Shown here: piece after piece, positions 1 to 9,123 of the stretch | How positions within the stretch are numbered: the first letter of the stretch is position 1 | Layout: every line of letters starts with the position of its first letter | NCBI GenBank assembly: GCA_022822245.1 | Contig: JAJECB010000516.1 | Coordinates: forward strand, 1 to 14,678 | Reading direction: 5' to 3' | Origin: Gammaproteobacteria bacterium | GTDB taxonomy: Bacteria > Pseudomonadota > Gammaproteobacteria > HK1 | Length of the DNA: 14,678 bases | Notes under the pieces: generated by a model | The model's database searches: none | What the model saw: only the letters and a program-made list of their open reading frames with translations | Told to the model about the DNA's origin: nothing | Position numbers and translations under genes: made by a program

Positions 1-1
1 C

Positions 2-3000
2 GACCGGCTGCGCCGGCTCCGAAGCGGCAATCGCGCCGCGCGCCGCCGTCTCGAGGCCGCCGTCGCCCGCTCGCGGGCCGCCCGGACCGCGCGCGCGGCC
101 CGGCTTCCCGTTCCCGAGTTCCCCCCCGAGCTGCCCATCACCTCGGAACGGGCGGCGATCGCGGCCGCCGTCGAAGCCCATCCGGTGGTGGTGGTCCGTG
201 GCGAGACCGGCTCCGGGAAGACGACCCAGCTCCCGAAGATCTGCCTCGCCTCGGGACGGGGGGCGGCGGGTTGGATCGGCCATACCCAGCCCCGCCGGAT
301 CGCGGCGCGAAGCGTCGCGGCCCGTGTCGCGCGCGAGCTCGGGGCGCGCGTCGGGGAAGGGGTCGGCTCCAAGGTCCGCTTCCACGACGAGGTCGGCCCG
401 AACACGTACCTCAAGGTGATGACGGACGGGATCCTCGTCGCCGAGATCGCGAGCGACCCCCTCCTCGAGACCTACGACACCCTCATCATCGACGAAGCCC
501 ACGAGCGCTCGCTCAACATCGACCTCCTGCTCGGCCACCTGAAGTCCGTGCTCCCCGAACGCCCCGATCTCCGGGTGGTGGTGAGCTCCGCGACGCTCGA
601 CCCGAAGCGCATCTCGGACTTCTTCGACGGTGCTCCGATCATCGAGGTGTCGGGGAGGGCGTACCCCGTCGAGATCCGCTACGCCGAAGCGGACGCCGTT
701 CCCGAGGACCCGGTGGGGGCGGTGCCGGAAGCGGTGCGGGCGGTCGCGGGGGAAGGCCCGGGAGACATCCTCGTGTTCCTCCCCGGCGAGCGCGACATCC
801 GGGAGGCGGCGCGCGCCCTTCGCGGGGACCGCGGGCTCGAGGTGCTGCCCCTCTACGCCCGCCTCAACCACGCGCAGCAGGAGCGCATCTTCCGCCCCGG
901 CGAGCGCCGTCGGGTGGTCCTCGCGACCAACGTTGCGGAGACCTCCATCACCGTGCCCGGCATCCGGTTCGTGGTCGATACCGGGCTCGCCCGCATCAGC
1001 CGCTACAGCTACCGCACCCGGGTACAGCGCCTTCCCGTCGAGCCGGTCTCGCGCGCCTCCGCCGACCAGCGCGGAGGACGGTGCGGGCGGGTGGGGCCGG
1101 GGGTGTGCGTGCGGCTCTACTCGCGCGAGGACTTCGAGTCCCGCGCGCGGTTCACCCCCCCGGAGATCCGGCGCACGAACCTCGCCTCGATCCTCCTCCG
1201 GATGGCCGCGAGCGGGCTCGGGCGGCCGGACGAGTTCCCCTTCATCGACCCTCCGGACCGCCGTTTCGTGAGCGACGGCCTTCGCCTGCTCCGGGAGCTC
1301 GGCGCGTTCGACGCGGACGATCGGGTGACCCGGCTCGGCCGCCGGCTCGCCCGGCTTCCCGTCGACCCCCGGATCGGCCGGATGATCCTCGCCGCCGGCG
1401 AGTTCGACTGCGTTGCGGAGATCCTGGTGATCGCGGCCGCCCTGAGCGCGGGGGATCCGCGCGAATCGACCGAGGCCGGGCGAGAGGCGGCGGCCGCCGC
1501 CCACCGCCGCTTCACCGATCCGCGATCCGACTTCATGGGATATCTCAACCTGTGGCGGTTCCTCAACGACGAGGGCCGTCGCCTTCGCTCGTCCGCGTGG
1601 CGCCGGCGCTGCGAGGAGCTCTCCCTCTCGCCGCGCCGCACCCGGGAGTGGATGGACGTGTACCGCCAGCTCCTCATCGCCGCGCGGGAGATCGGCCTTC
1701 GCCCCGGCTCCCGGCCCGCGTCCTACGCCCAGGTCCACCGGGCGGTGCTCGCGGGCAACGTCGCCCATGTCGGGGTACGGTCGCAGGGACGCGAGTACCG
1801 CGGCCCGCGGGACCGGACCTTCGTGCTGTCGCCGGCCTCCGCGGTCAAGCCGTCCGGAGTGCACTGGATCGTGGCCGCGGAGCTCGTCGAGACGACGGCC
1901 GTCTACGCACACGTCGCGGCCCGGATCCGCCCGCAGTGGGTCGAGCGGGCCGCGCGCGAGCTCGTGACCCGCGAGTACTTCGAACCTCACTTCGACCCCG
2001 GGCGGGGCGAGGTCATGGCCCTCGAACGGGTGGTGCTGTTCGGCCTCACCCTCGTGCCCCGGCGCCGGGTGCGTTTCGCTCCGGTGGACCCGGTGGCGGC
2101 GCGCGACATCTTCATCACCGAAGGGCTGACGGCGGGCGCGCTCGTCGTCGATGCCCCTTTCGAGCACCGCAACCGGGCCATGCTGGAGTCCGTGCGCGAG
2201 GTCGAACGCCGGGCGCGACGGGAGGACCTCCTGGTCGGCGACGACACGAGGGCCCGCTTCTTCGAGGCTCGCCTGCCCCCGGAGGTCGCAAGCGCGCGAA
2301 GCTTCCGGCGCTGGCTCGAATCGCTCGCCGACCCGGAGCACCTCTGCTTCACCCTCACCGACCTCGTCCGGCCGGGTGCCCGCCTTCCGGCCGAGGGGGA
2401 CTTTCCGGACGAGATCGAGATCTCCGGGGTCCCGGTGGAGCTCGCCTACCGTTTCACGCCGGGCGAGCCGGACGACGGGATCACGGCCCGGATCGCGCCG
2501 GCCGTCCTCGGTGCGCTCGCGTCCGAGCGCTTCGAGTGGCTCGTGCCCGGCCACCGCGAGGAGAAGGCGGTCGCGCTCCTCAAGACCCTGCCCCGTCCGC
2601 TTCGCCGGCGGATCGTCCCGCTCCGCGACACCGCCCTGCGCTGCCTGGCGTGGCCGGACCTTCCCGGGGGCGGGATCGCCGGCGCCCTTGCGGCCGCGCT
2701 CCGGGAGGTCGCGGGGGTCGAGGTGGAAGCCGCCGAGCTCCGCCCCGAGCTCCTGTCCCCGCACCTTCGGATGCGATTCGAGATCGTCGGAGGGGACGGG
2801 GCGGTGCTCGGGAGCAGCCGCGACCTCGACGAGCTGAAGGCACGGTTCCGCGCCGAGGCGTCCCGGAGCTTTACCCGCGCGGCGGAGCGGACCTTCGAGC
2901 GCGACGGGATCACGACCTGGTGCTTCGGTGACCTCCCGGAGCATGTCGACGCGGTCGATGCCGGGGTCCGCTTCCGGGGCTACCCCGCCCTCGAGGACCG

Positions 3001-3832
3001 GGGGACGAGCGTCGCGCTCCGCCTCTTCGACGGGCCGCGGCGCGCGGCCGCGGTCCACCGCGCGGGGCTCCTTCGCCTCACGATGCTCCGGCTCGGCAAG
3101 GAGCTCCGCTCCGTGCGACGGGCCCTCGGCCGGATGGAGCGGCTAGCCCTTCGCTACTTCTCCGTGCCCGCCGCGCCCTGGCCGGATGCGGAGGACGAGG
3201 TGGAGGGGGTCCGCCCGGCGACGGGGCTCGCGGACGAGCTCGTCGTGCGGGCGGTCCGCGAATGCTGCCTCGCCGGGGCGCCCGGGATGCGCGCCCGGGA
3301 GGAGTTCGAAGGCCGCCTCGCGGATGGGGCGCCGCATCTTGAGGCGGCGGCCCTCGCCGCCCGCGACCTTGCGGAACGGATCCTCGACGCCTGGGACGGG
3401 GTCCGCGACGCGCGGGCGGCGCTCGCGTCTCGCTCGTATCCCGATTCGCTCGCCGACATCGACGAACAGGTCGCCTTCCTCGTCCATCGAGGCTTCATCG
3501 CCGAGACCCCGCTCGACCGGCTGGGGGACGTCCCGCGCTACCTCGAGGGGGTGCGCGGGCGGCTCGCGAAGCTCCCTCGCAACCCCGCCCGGGACCTCGA
3601 ATCCACCCGCACCCTGCGCGCCCTCTGGACGCCGGTGCGGGACGAGCTGCGGGCGCTCCGGCGCTCCGGGGAGCCGGTCGACGCCCCCCGCGCGGAGTGC
3701 CGGTGGATGCTCGAAGAGCTCCGCATCTCGCTCTTCATGCAGGAGATGGGGACCCGCTACCCGGTGTCGGTGCAGCGGATCGAGCGGGCGTGGGAGGCGC
3801 GCCCTGCACAGAAGAAAACGGGGTCGGAGTGA
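2..3832 (+). CDS. hrpA: ATP-dependent RNA helicase HrpA (DEAH-box), 5' partial
   Basis: This is a DEAH-box superfamily 2 RNA helicase, expected to be cytoplasmic; in E. coli HrpA acts on stalled ribosomes and mRNA. The frame is open to the left edge and reads as HrpA all the way, so the gene starts upstream. About 1276 residues are visible against about 1300 in E. coli, so only a few dozen are missing. A GTG at 185 lies just before the Walker A motif and is not the true start. Motifs seen: GETGSGKT (nt 200-223), DEAH (491-502), SSAT (584-595), a motif V-like [10 protein letters not shown] (about 923-952) and motif [10 protein letters not shown] (1067-1090). The long C-terminal half matches the DUF3418-type region typical of HrpA, with an Arg-rich character. 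The last residues, KKTGSE, are encoded by one arm of an inverted repeat, so the extreme C-terminus appears to derive from the repeat. Identity is secure. Confidence 0.95.
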   Translation, partial: DRLRRLRSGNRAARRRLEAAVARSRAARTARAARLPVPEFPPELPITSERAAIAAAVEAHPVVVVRGETGSGKTTQLPKICLASGRGAAGWIGHTQPRRIAARSVAARVARELGARVGEGVGSKVRFHDEVGPNTYLKVMTDGILVAEIASDPLLETYDTLIIDEAHERSLNIDLLLGHLKSVLPERPDLRVVVSSATLDPKRISDFFDGAPIIEVSGRAYPVEIRYAEADAVPEDPVGAVPEAVRAVAGEGPGDILVFLPGERDIREAARALRGDRGLEVLPLYARLNHAQQERIFRPGERRRVVLATNVAETSITVPGIRFVVDTGLARISRYSYRTRVQRLPVEPVSRASADQRGGRCGRVGPGVCVRLYSREDFESRARFTPPEIRRTNLASILLRMAASGLGRPDEFPFIDPPDRRFVSDGLRLLRELGAFDADDRVTRLGRRLARLPVDPRIGRMILAAGEFDCVAEILVIAAALSAGDPRESTEAGREAAAAAHRRFTDPRSDFMGYLNLWRFLNDEGRRLRSSAWRRRCEELSLSPRRTREWMDVYRQLLIAAREIGLRPGSRPASYAQVHRAVLAGNVAHVGVRSQGREYRGPRDRTFVLSPASAVKPSGVHWIVAAELVETTAVYAHVAARIRPQWVERAARELVTREYFEPHFDPGRGEVMALERVVLFGLTLVPRRRVRFAPVDPVAARDIFITEGLTAGALVVDAPFEHRNRAMLESVREVERRARREDLLVGDDTRARFFEARLPPEVASARSFRRWLESLADPEHLCFTLTDLVRPGARLPAEGDFPDEIEISGVPVELAYRFTPGEPDDGITARIAPAVLGALASERFEWLVPGHREEKAVALLKTLPRPLRRRIVPLRDTALRCLAWPDLPGGGIAGALAAALREVAGVEVEAAELRPELLSPHLRMRFEIVGGDGAVLGSSRDLDELKARFRAEASRSFTRAAERTFERDGITTWCFGDLPEHVDAVDAGVRFRGYPALEDRGTSVALRLFDGPRRAAAVHRAGLLRLTMLRLGKELRSVRRALGRMERLALRYFSVPAAPWPDAEDEVEGVRPATGLADELVVRAVRECCLAGAPGMRAREEFEGRLADGAPHLEAAALAARDLAERILDAWDGVRDARAALASRSYPDSLADIDEQVAFLVHRGFIAETPLDRLGDVPRYLEGVRGRLAKLPRNPARDLESTRTLRALWTPVRDELRALRRSGEPVDAPRAECRWMLEELRISLFMQEMGTRYPVSVQRIERAWEARPAQKKTGSE

Positions 3833-3898
3833 GATTCCGCCCTGGCGCGCGCTCTATCCCGCGCGTTCGGCCGGAAGTCTCACTCCGACCCCGTTTCC
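3814..3898. repeat. Long imperfect inverted repeat at the hrpA 3' end (REP/MITE-like)
   Basis: A perfect 19-bp arm, AAACGGGGTCGGAGTGAGA (3816-3834), is repeated in inverted orientation at 3878-3896. Pairing continues inward (TTCCG at 3835-3839 with CGGAA at 3872-3876, one bulged base). The GC-rich loop contains a second GCGCG/CGCGC stem. The left arm includes the hrpA stop codon (3830-3832). The element lies between convergent genes and could end transcription from both sides, although there is no T-run. The sequence resembles, from memory, the GGGGTCAGAGTGAAA-type repeats near REP-associated/IS200-like transposases in proteobacteria. That link is an inference. Confidence 0.75.
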
Positions 3899-3930
3899 AC
3901 GGCGGCTCGAACGCGGGTGGGCGGGGCGTC

Positions 3931-4731
3931 CTATGCGGTCCCCGGGACGCGCCCCCGGTCGAGGCGGACCGCGATCCCCTCGAGCTCCGGGCTCGGGCAC
4001 GGATAGCGCTCCATCACCAGCGGATCGTGCCCGGGGATGACGTGCTCGGGGGTCTCCGCGAGGCCCTTGAGCTTCTCGAATCCGTCCACCATCTCCTGCA
4101 CGTTGAACACGATCGGGAAGGGCCGCACCGCCTCCATGTTCTCGTACAGGTGGGCGGCGTCGGACGCGAGGACCAGCCAGCCGCTCTCCGTCCACACCCG
4201 CACCGACTGGATCCCCATGGTGTGCCCGCCGATGCGGTGGAGCGAGACGCCCGGGGCGATCTCCTCGTCCCCGCGGTGGAAGGCGACCCGTTTCGCGAAC
4301 ACCGCGCGCACCATCTCGATCACGTGCTCGGTCGAGTAGGGCATGCCGAAGCACTCGTGCGCCATGTACCGCCCGGTGCAGTACGCCATCTCGTCGTCCT
4401 GGATGTGGAGCCGGGCATTCGGGAAGGCGCCGAGGCTCCCCGCGTGGTCGTAGTGCATGTGGGTGATGACGACGTCCTCGATCCGGGCCGCCTCGACGCC
4501 CAGCCGGGCGAGGCCCTCGGCGGGCTCCTGGAAGACGTTGCGCTCGCGGCGGGCCGCCTCCTCGCGGGTGAATCCGGTGTCGACGACGAGGGTGCGGTCC
4601 CGGTTGGACACCAGCCAGACGTAGTAGTCGAGGTTGCTGGCCGTCTCGTGGGGGTCCCCCCCGATGAAGTTCTGGGCGGCGGTGCGCTCGTGGCTGCCGT
4701 AGCGGATGGCGTGGACGGCGTAGGGTTCCAT
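3931..4731 (-). CDS. Metallo-beta-lactamase-fold hydrolase, N-acyl homoserine lactonase-like
   Basis: This 266-residue MBL-fold enzyme most resembles the AttM/AiiA group of N-acyl homoserine lactonases, which open the lactone ring of quorum-sensing signals using two metal ions. The signature HMHYDH is at residues 91-96. The other expected metal ligands are visible as H170 (GGHTMG), D191 (ASDAAH) and H235 (IPGHDP). No signal peptide is seen, so it is probably cytoplasmic. The ATG at 4731 is preceded by a strong GGGAGG site four bases upstream, which fixes the start. It lies 66 bp downstream of the acyl-CoA ligase on the same strand and is probably cotranscribed with it. Substrate is not certain: related MBL proteins hydrolyse other lactones, thioesters or phosphoesters. 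The fold is near certain and the lactonase family assignment is likely. Confidence 0.82.
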   Translation of the reverse strand: MEPYAVHAIRYGSHERTAAQNFIGGDPHETASNLDYYVWLVSNRDRTLVVDTGFTREEAARRERNVFQEPAEGLARLGVEAARIEDVVITHMHYDHAGSLGAFPNARLHIQDDEMAYCTGRYMAHECFGMPYSTEHVIEMVRAVFAKRVAFHRGDEEIAPGVSLHRIGGHTMGIQSVRVWTESGWLVLASDAAHLYENMEAVRPFPIVFNVQEMVDGFEKLKGLAETPEHVIPGHDPLVMERYPCPSPELEGIAVRLDRGRVPGTA

Positions 4732-4797
4732 GGTTCCTCCCGGAGTTCGAGGGTTGCGGGGGGGCGAGCGGCCCGCCGGATGGGGGGCCGGGCGGCG

Positions 4798-6498
4798 TCA
4801 GGCCGTCCTTGCCGGTGCGGGGTCGGAAGCGGGGGCCGGCGCGGGAGCGCGCGCCTCGCCTCGCAGATCGGGGAGCCGGTAGCCCTCCGCCTCGAGCTCC
4901 GCGCGGACCGCCTTCTTGTCGAGCTTGCCGGTGGCGGTGAGCGGCAGCGTGTCGCGGAAGAGCACGTCGTCGGGGATCTGCCACTTCGCGAACTGCTTCG
5001 CGCAGTGCGCGAGCACCCGGCCTTCGGAGATCTCCGCGCCGGGGGCGGGAACGACGAGGGCGACGGGACGCTCGTCCCACTTCGGGTGCGGCTGCGCGAC
5101 GACCGCCGCCTGCGCCACCCCTTCGAGCCCGGCGATGTGGTTCTCGAGATCGACGGACGAGATCCACTCCCCTCCGGACTTCACGAGATCCTTGGAACGG
5201 TCCGCGATGACGAGGTACCGCTCGGCGTCGATGGCGGCGATGTCGCCGGTCACCAGCCATCCGTCCCGGAACTTCTCCGGCTGCCGGTCGTGGTAGTACT
5301 CCGAGCAGACCCACGGTCCTCGGACCAGCAGCTCGCCGAGCGACTTGCCGTCCTCGCGCACCGGCCGGAACTCCTCGTCCACGATCTTCATCTCCAGCCC
5401 GGGGGAGAGAAGCCCCGTCTTGGCGACGTTGGCGAACTGCGCGTCCTCGTCGAGAGCGAGGTGGGAGCGCTTCGCGATCCGACGCGACACCGTACCGAGG
5501 GGGTTCATCTCGGTCATGCCCCAGGCGTGGATCATCTCGATCCGATGTACGTCCCAGTACCAGCGGATGAGGGAAACGGGTGGGGCGGAGCCCCCGCAGA
5601 CGAGCCGATCCAGAGCCGAGAAGTCGTAGCGCTCCGGCTCCGCCTCGAGGTGCGCCCGGACTCCCTGCCAGATGGTGGGCACCCCGGCGGAGACGGTCAC
5701 CCCCTCCGACGCGATGAGGCCGGTCAGCGGCTCGGGGGCCATGAACCGATGGGGCATCGCCTGCTTGGCGCCGAGCATGGTCGCGGCGAAGGGAAGCCCC
5801 CAGCCCATCGCGTGGAACATCGGCACCACCGCGCACGCGCAGTCCGTGGCGCTGAGGCCCATGGTGTCCGTCATCACTTCGGCCATCGTGTGCAGGTAGG
5901 TCGAACGGTGGGTGTACATCACCCCTTTCGGGTTGCCGGTGGTGCCGCTCGTGTAGCAGAGGCCGAGGGGGGCGTTCTCGTCGAACTCGGGCCACTCGAT
6001 CGCGTCGCCGTATCCGCCGATGAAGTCCTCGTAGTCGATGGCGTTCGGCAGCGACGTCTCCCACCGCTCCGCCCCCGGCTCTCCGCAGACCACGAAGCGT
6101 TCGACGCGGGGGATCGCGGGGGCGAGCGGCTCCAGGATCGGGAGGAGATCCTCGTCGACGAAGATGATGCGGTCCTCGGCGTGGTTGATGATGTACTCGA
6201 GATCGCCGGGGCCGAGCCGGATGTTCACGGTGTGCAGCACGGCGCCGATCGACGGGACCGCGTGATAGAGCTCGAGGTGCCGCCAGCCGTTCCACATGAA
6301 CGACGCGACCCGGTCGCCGAAGGCGATCCCGAGGTCGAGGAGGCCGTTCGCGAGCTGGCCGGCGCGGCGGCGGGTGTCGGCGTACGTCTGGCGATGCGTC
6401 CCGCCGGCGGTCAGGGTGACCACCTCCTCGTCGGGGGCGATCCAGGCGCCGCGATCGAGGAGCCTGGACATCAGGAGAGGGGTTTTCTGCATCGTCAT
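4798..6498 (-). CDS. Acyl-CoA ligase, AlkK-like medium/long-chain fatty acid--CoA synthetase
   Basis: This ATP-dependent enzyme of the adenylate-forming (ANL) family would activate a fatty acid to its acyl-CoA through an acyl-AMP intermediate. In a 566-residue form it has [10 protein letters not shown] at 183-192, the adenine-binding GMTE at 327-330, TGD at 417-419, the hinge-region motif [13 protein letters not shown] at 433-445, and the C-terminal catalytic lysine in TGKLDKK (K525). The overall pattern matches AlkK-type ligases rather than FadD. The tail is Ala/Pro-rich (about 550-566). An in-frame ATG at 6546 would add 16 residues unlike the family. A promoter-like pair (6560-6565 and 6536-6541) would start the transcript inside that extension, so I chose the ATG at 6498; the ATG at 6492 is also possible. 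It is divergent from fadD and followed by the lactonase-like gene. The exact acyl substrate is unknown. Confidence 0.88.
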   Translation of the reverse strand: MTMQKTPLLMSRLLDRGAWIAPDEEVVTLTAGGTHRQTYADTRRRAGQLANGLLDLGIAFGDRVASFMWNGWRHLELYHAVPSIGAVLHTVNIRLGPGDLEYIINHAEDRIIFVDEDLLPILEPLAPAIPRVERFVVCGEPGAERWETSLPNAIDYEDFIGGYGDAIEWPEFDENAPLGLCYTSGTTGNPKGVMYTHRSTYLHTMAEVMTDTMGLSATDCACAVVPMFHAMGWGLPFAATMLGAKQAMPHRFMAPEPLTGLIASEGVTVSAGVPTIWQGVRAHLEAEPERYDFSALDRLVCGGSAPPVSLIRWYWDVHRIEMIHAWGMTEMNPLGTVSRRIAKRSHLALDEDAQFANVAKTGLLSPGLEMKIVDEEFRPVREDGKSLGELLVRGPWVCSEYYHDRQPEKFRDGWLVTGDIAAIDAERYLVIADRSKDLVKSGGEWISSVDLENHIAGLEGVAQAAVVAQPHPKWDERPVALVVPAPGAEISEGRVLAHCAKQFAKWQIPDDVLFRDTLPLTATGKLDKKAVRAELEAEGYRLPDLRGEARAPAPAPASDPAPARTA

Positions 6499-6535
6499 CT
6501 CGTCGTCCGTCCCGCTCGAAACCCGCGTTCCGGAC

Positions 6536-6565
6536 AGTGTATTCATGGCCGCATCGTCAAGCCAA
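6536..6565 (-). promoter_or_regulatory. Candidate sigma-70 promoter for the acyl-CoA ligase operon
   Basis: On the minus strand TTGGCT (6565-6560) and TACACT (6541-6536) are separated by 18 bp. Each matches four of six consensus bases. Transcription would begin near 6529, downstream of the ATG at 6546 and upstream of the ATG at 6498, supporting the shorter ligase start. This is a pattern match only. Confidence 0.35.
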
Positions 6566-6594
6566 GCGCCGGGTTGGGAACACCGTGCGGCCGC

Positions 6595-6615
6595 CGTTCG
6601 AGCGCCGTGCGAACG
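6595..6615. promoter_or_regulatory. Operator-like inverted repeat between divergent acyl-CoA synthetase genes
   Basis: CGTTCG (6595-6600) and CGAACG (6610-6615) form an inverted repeat with a 9-bp spacer in the intergenic region between the ligase and fadD. The half-site spacing is about one and a half helical turns, compatible with a dimeric repressor, possibly a fatty-acid-responsive regulator. It does not match the E. coli FadR site I know. In DNA this rich in GC a 6-bp repeat can occur by chance. Confidence 0.25.
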
Positions 6616-6681
6616 CCGCGCGAAGCCGGCCGGGCCGGCGCGGCCCGGTGCGTTCGCCCCGGACGCCGGCGCGCGCGAGAC

Positions 6682-6710
6682 TTGCCGGGCGCGGCGCCGT
6701 GGTGCCTAAT
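6682..6710 (+). promoter_or_regulatory. Candidate sigma-70 promoter for fadD
   Basis: TTGCCG (6682-6687) and CCTAAT (6705-6710) are separated by exactly 17 bp, and each matches four of six consensus bases. The predicted start, near 6717, leaves a leader of about 28 nt before the fadD ATG. The TAAT is a rare AT-rich spot in this region. Confidence 0.38.
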
Positions 6711-6744
6711 GGCGGCGCTGTCCGGAGCCACAGGGGAGGGGAGG

Positions 6745-8403
6745 ATGGACAAGGTCTGGCTCAGGAACTATCCGGAGGGCGTCCCCGCCGAGGCGGACAT
6801 CGACGCCTACGACTCCATCGTCGCGCTGTTCGAGGAGAGCGTTCGCCGGTTCGGCGACCGTCCCGCCTACTCGAACTTCGGGGTCACGATCACCTACCGC
6901 GAGCTCGACGAACGCGCGCGGGCCCTTGCCGGGTACCTCCAGGGGCTCGGGCTCGAGCCGGGCGACCGGGTCGCGATCATGATGCCGAACCTCCTCGCGA
7001 ACCCGGTCGCGATCTTCGGGGTGCTGCTCGCCGGCCTCACGGTGGTCAACACGAACCCCCTCTACACCGCGCGCGAGCTCGAGCACCAGCTCACCGACTC
7101 GGAGGCGCGGGCCATCGTCATCGTCGAGAACTTCGCGAGCGTACTCGCCGACGTCATCGGCCGCACCCGGGTCGAGCACGTGGTCCTCGTGCGGATGGGC
7201 GACGGGCTCGGGTTCCCGAAGTCCGCGCTCATCAACTTCGTGGTCCGCCGGGTGAAGAAGATGGTGCCCGCGTTCCACCTTCCCGACGCGGTACGGTTCC
7301 CGCGCGCGCTCGAAGATGGGCGGGGGAAGCCGCTTCGTCCGTCGGAGGCGGGCCGGGACGACGTTGCGTTCCTCCAGTACACCGGGGGGACGACCGGGGT
7401 CGCCAAGGGGGCGGCCCTGAGCCACGGCAACGTGGTCTCGAACCTGCAGCAGACCTCGTCGTGGATCGGCGGGAGCTTCGAGCCGGGACAGGAGGTCTTC
7501 GTGACCGCGCTCCCGCTCTACCACATCTTCTCGCTGGTCGCGAACTGCCTCACCGGCATGAAGTACGGCGCCCTGAACGTGCTCGTCACCAACCCCCGCG
7601 ACATGCCCGCCTTCGTCAAGATCATCGCCGGGCTCAAGTTCTCCGTCATCACGGGGGTCAACACCCTCTACAACGGCCTGCTCAACACGCCGGCCTTCGC
7701 GTCGGTCGACTTCTCCCGCCTCAAGCTCGCGGTCGGGGGCGGGATGGCCATGCAGCGCGCGGTTGCGGACCGCTGGCGCGAGGTGACCGGGGTTCCCGTC
7801 GTCGAGGCCTACGGGCTCACCGAGACCTCGCCCGCCGCGGTCGCGAACCGCCTGGACCAGGCCGAGTTCACCGGCTCGATCGGGTTGCCGCTCCCCTCGA
7901 CCGACATCTCCATCCGGGACGACGACGGCAATGAGGTGGGGTTCGACACGCCGGGAGAGCTCTGCGTGCGCGGCCCGCAGGTCATGCAGGGCTACTGGGG
8001 GCGGCCGGACGCCACCGCCGAGGTCCTCTCGGACGACGGGTGGCTTCGCACCGGCGACATGGCGACCATCGACGAGGAGGGCTATCTTCGCATCGTCGAT
8101 CGCAAGAAGGACATGATCATCGTCTCCGGCTTCAACGTCTATCCGAACGAGATCGAGGACGTGGTGGCGCTCCATCCGGGCGTGCTGGAGGTGGGGGCGG
8201 TCGGTGTGCCGGACGAGAAGTCCGGCGAGGTGCCGAAGGTCGTGGTGGTGAAGAAGGACCCGGATCTCACGAGCGAGGCGATCATCGAGCACTGCCGCGA
8301 GCAGCTTACCGGCTACAAGGTCCCGCGCCACGTCGAGTTCCGCGACGAGCTGCCCAAGACCAACGTCGGCAAGGTCCTGCGGCGCGAGCTGCGTGACGCG
8401 TGA
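6745..8403 (+). CDS. fadD: Long-chain-fatty-acid--CoA ligase FadD
   Basis: This 552-residue acyl-CoA synthetase activates long-chain fatty acids (ATP + fatty acid + CoA to acyl-CoA + AMP + PPi), coupling uptake to beta-oxidation; FadD works at the inner face of the cytoplasmic membrane. The N-terminus, [14 protein letters not shown], is close to E. coli FadD and sets the start at the ATG 6745, preceded by an AGGGGAGG ribosome site. Motifs: [11 protein letters not shown] (212-222), YGLTETSP (356-363), TGD (436-438), [20 protein letters not shown] (452-471) and the catalytic lysine in TNVGKVLRR (K543). Length is close to E. coli FadD (561). The frame stays open for about 3 kb upstream, but that part is antisense to the two minus-strand genes and is not coding. 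It is divergent from the second acyl-CoA ligase. Identity is strong. Confidence 0.94.
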   Translation: MDKVWLRNYPEGVPAEADIDAYDSIVALFEESVRRFGDRPAYSNFGVTITYRELDERARALAGYLQGLGLEPGDRVAIMMPNLLANPVAIFGVLLAGLTVVNTNPLYTARELEHQLTDSEARAIVIVENFASVLADVIGRTRVEHVVLVRMGDGLGFPKSALINFVVRRVKKMVPAFHLPDAVRFPRALEDGRGKPLRPSEAGRDDVAFLQYTGGTTGVAKGAALSHGNVVSNLQQTSSWIGGSFEPGQEVFVTALPLYHIFSLVANCLTGMKYGALNVLVTNPRDMPAFVKIIAGLKFSVITGVNTLYNGLLNTPAFASVDFSRLKLAVGGGMAMQRAVADRWREVTGVPVVEAYGLTETSPAAVANRLDQAEFTGSIGLPLPSTDISIRDDDGNEVGFDTPGELCVRGPQVMQGYWGRPDATAEVLSDDGWLRTGDMATIDEEGYLRIVDRKKDMIIVSGFNVYPNEIEDVVALHPGVLEVGAVGVPDEKSGEVPKVVVVKKDPDLTSEAIIEHCREQLTGYKVPRHVEFRDELPKTNVGKVLRRELRDA

Positions 8404-8587
8404 GCGGGGGCCGGTCCCGGGACGGTGCGATGGCGGGGTGTGCGAGCGGGCCCGGAGCGCGATTGAAGGACCCGCACGCCGGTTCGGGATGGGAAGGAAT
8501 TGCCCCGCCCGGGGTTGGCTGGGGCGGAGGAGCGCCCGCGCGGTAGCCGCGGGTCCGAGCGAAGAGCAACGCGGAGGAGCACCCCAG

Positions 8588-9091
8588 ATGGCATACACCC
8601 TGGAACGGTTCGCCGCGGACTGCCGGAGCGCGCTCGAGCGCGACCCGGGTCCGCCCGGGCGCGAGGAGGTACGGCGGTTCGTCTCGCGGGCCTGCCTCGA
8701 CGAGGATTTCGTGGCCACCCACCTGGGGCCGGAGAACGACTCGCCGCGCAAGGTCCTCCATGAGGACGAGCGGCTCGGTTTCTGCATCCTCGCGCACGTC
8801 CACCATGGCGCGAGCGAGAGCACTCCCCACGACCACGGACCGAGCTGGGCGATCTACGGCCAGGCGGCGGGCGTGACGGAGATGACGGAGTGGCGGGTGG
8901 TCTCTCCCGCGACGTCCGGCGAGCGGGGCAAGGTGGAGGCGACCCGCGTCTACTCCATGCACCCGGGGGACGTCGAGGTGTACCAGGAGGGCGAGCTCCA
9001 CTCGCCGCGGCGCGAAGGCGAGACCCGCCTCATCCGGATCGAGGGGCGGAACCTCGACGGGGTGCCCCGGAGCTACTACGACCGGGCCTGA
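8588..9091 (+). CDS. Cysteine dioxygenase-like cupin metalloenzyme
   Basis: This 167-residue protein has a double-stranded beta-helix (cupin) pattern of the cysteine dioxygenase-like group (also described as predicted metal-dependent enzymes, COG5553). The likely Fe(II) ligands are H81 and H83 in TPHDHGPSW and H138 in EGELHSPRR, a three-histidine site as in thiol dioxygenases. The HDHG-x-x-W signature is clear. Substrate cannot be read from sequence: cysteine, 3-mercaptopropionate or another small thiol are possible. The ATG at 8588 has a GGAGG site at 8573-8577, 10 bases upstream. The 184 bp between fadD and this gene hold no other gene, only a small GC hairpin (about 8535-8553) before the ribosome site. 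The gene converges on lpxH, only 27 bp away. Confidence 0.72.
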   Translation: MAYTLERFAADCRSALERDPGPPGREEVRRFVSRACLDEDFVATHLGPENDSPRKVLHEDERLGFCILAHVHHGASESTPHDHGPSWAIYGQAAGVTEMTEWRVVSPATSGERGKVEATRVYSMHPGDVEVYQEGELHSPRREGETRLIRIEGRNLDGVPRSYYDRA

Positions 9092-9123
9092 CCGGCGCGC
9101 GGTCGGGCCGGCGCCCGGTCAGG
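9087..9123. terminator. Bidirectional hairpin between convergent genes, containing both stop codons
   Basis: CCTGACCGG (9087-9095) pairs perfectly with CCGGTCAGG (9115-9123) and the stem extends three more pairs past one bulged base. The stop codon of the dioxygenase-like gene (9089-9091) lies in one arm and that of lpxH (9119-9121, minus strand) in the other. No T-run follows on either strand, so termination efficiency is uncertain. Confidence 0.55.

Noticed and set aside
271..2931. Second plus-strand frame of 886 codons within hrpA
   Set aside because: It is an Arg/Pro-rich out-of-frame reading. The HrpA motifs are all in the overlapping frame.
6499..6546. N-terminal extension of the acyl-CoA ligase from the ATG at 6546
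   Set aside because: The extra 16 residues do not resemble the family, there is no ribosome site before that ATG, and a promoter-like pair lies across it.
3697..6744. Plus-strand open frame continuous with fadD, together making a 1568-codon frame
   Set aside because: It is antisense to the lactonase-like and acyl-CoA ligase genes, has a low-complexity His/Arg/Asp/Val translation with no recognisable domain, and the fadD start is fixed by homology and a strong ribosome site at 6745.
6706..8823. Minus-strand open frame of 705 codons opposite fadD
   Set aside because: It is the mirror of fadD codons with a biased composition and no motifs.
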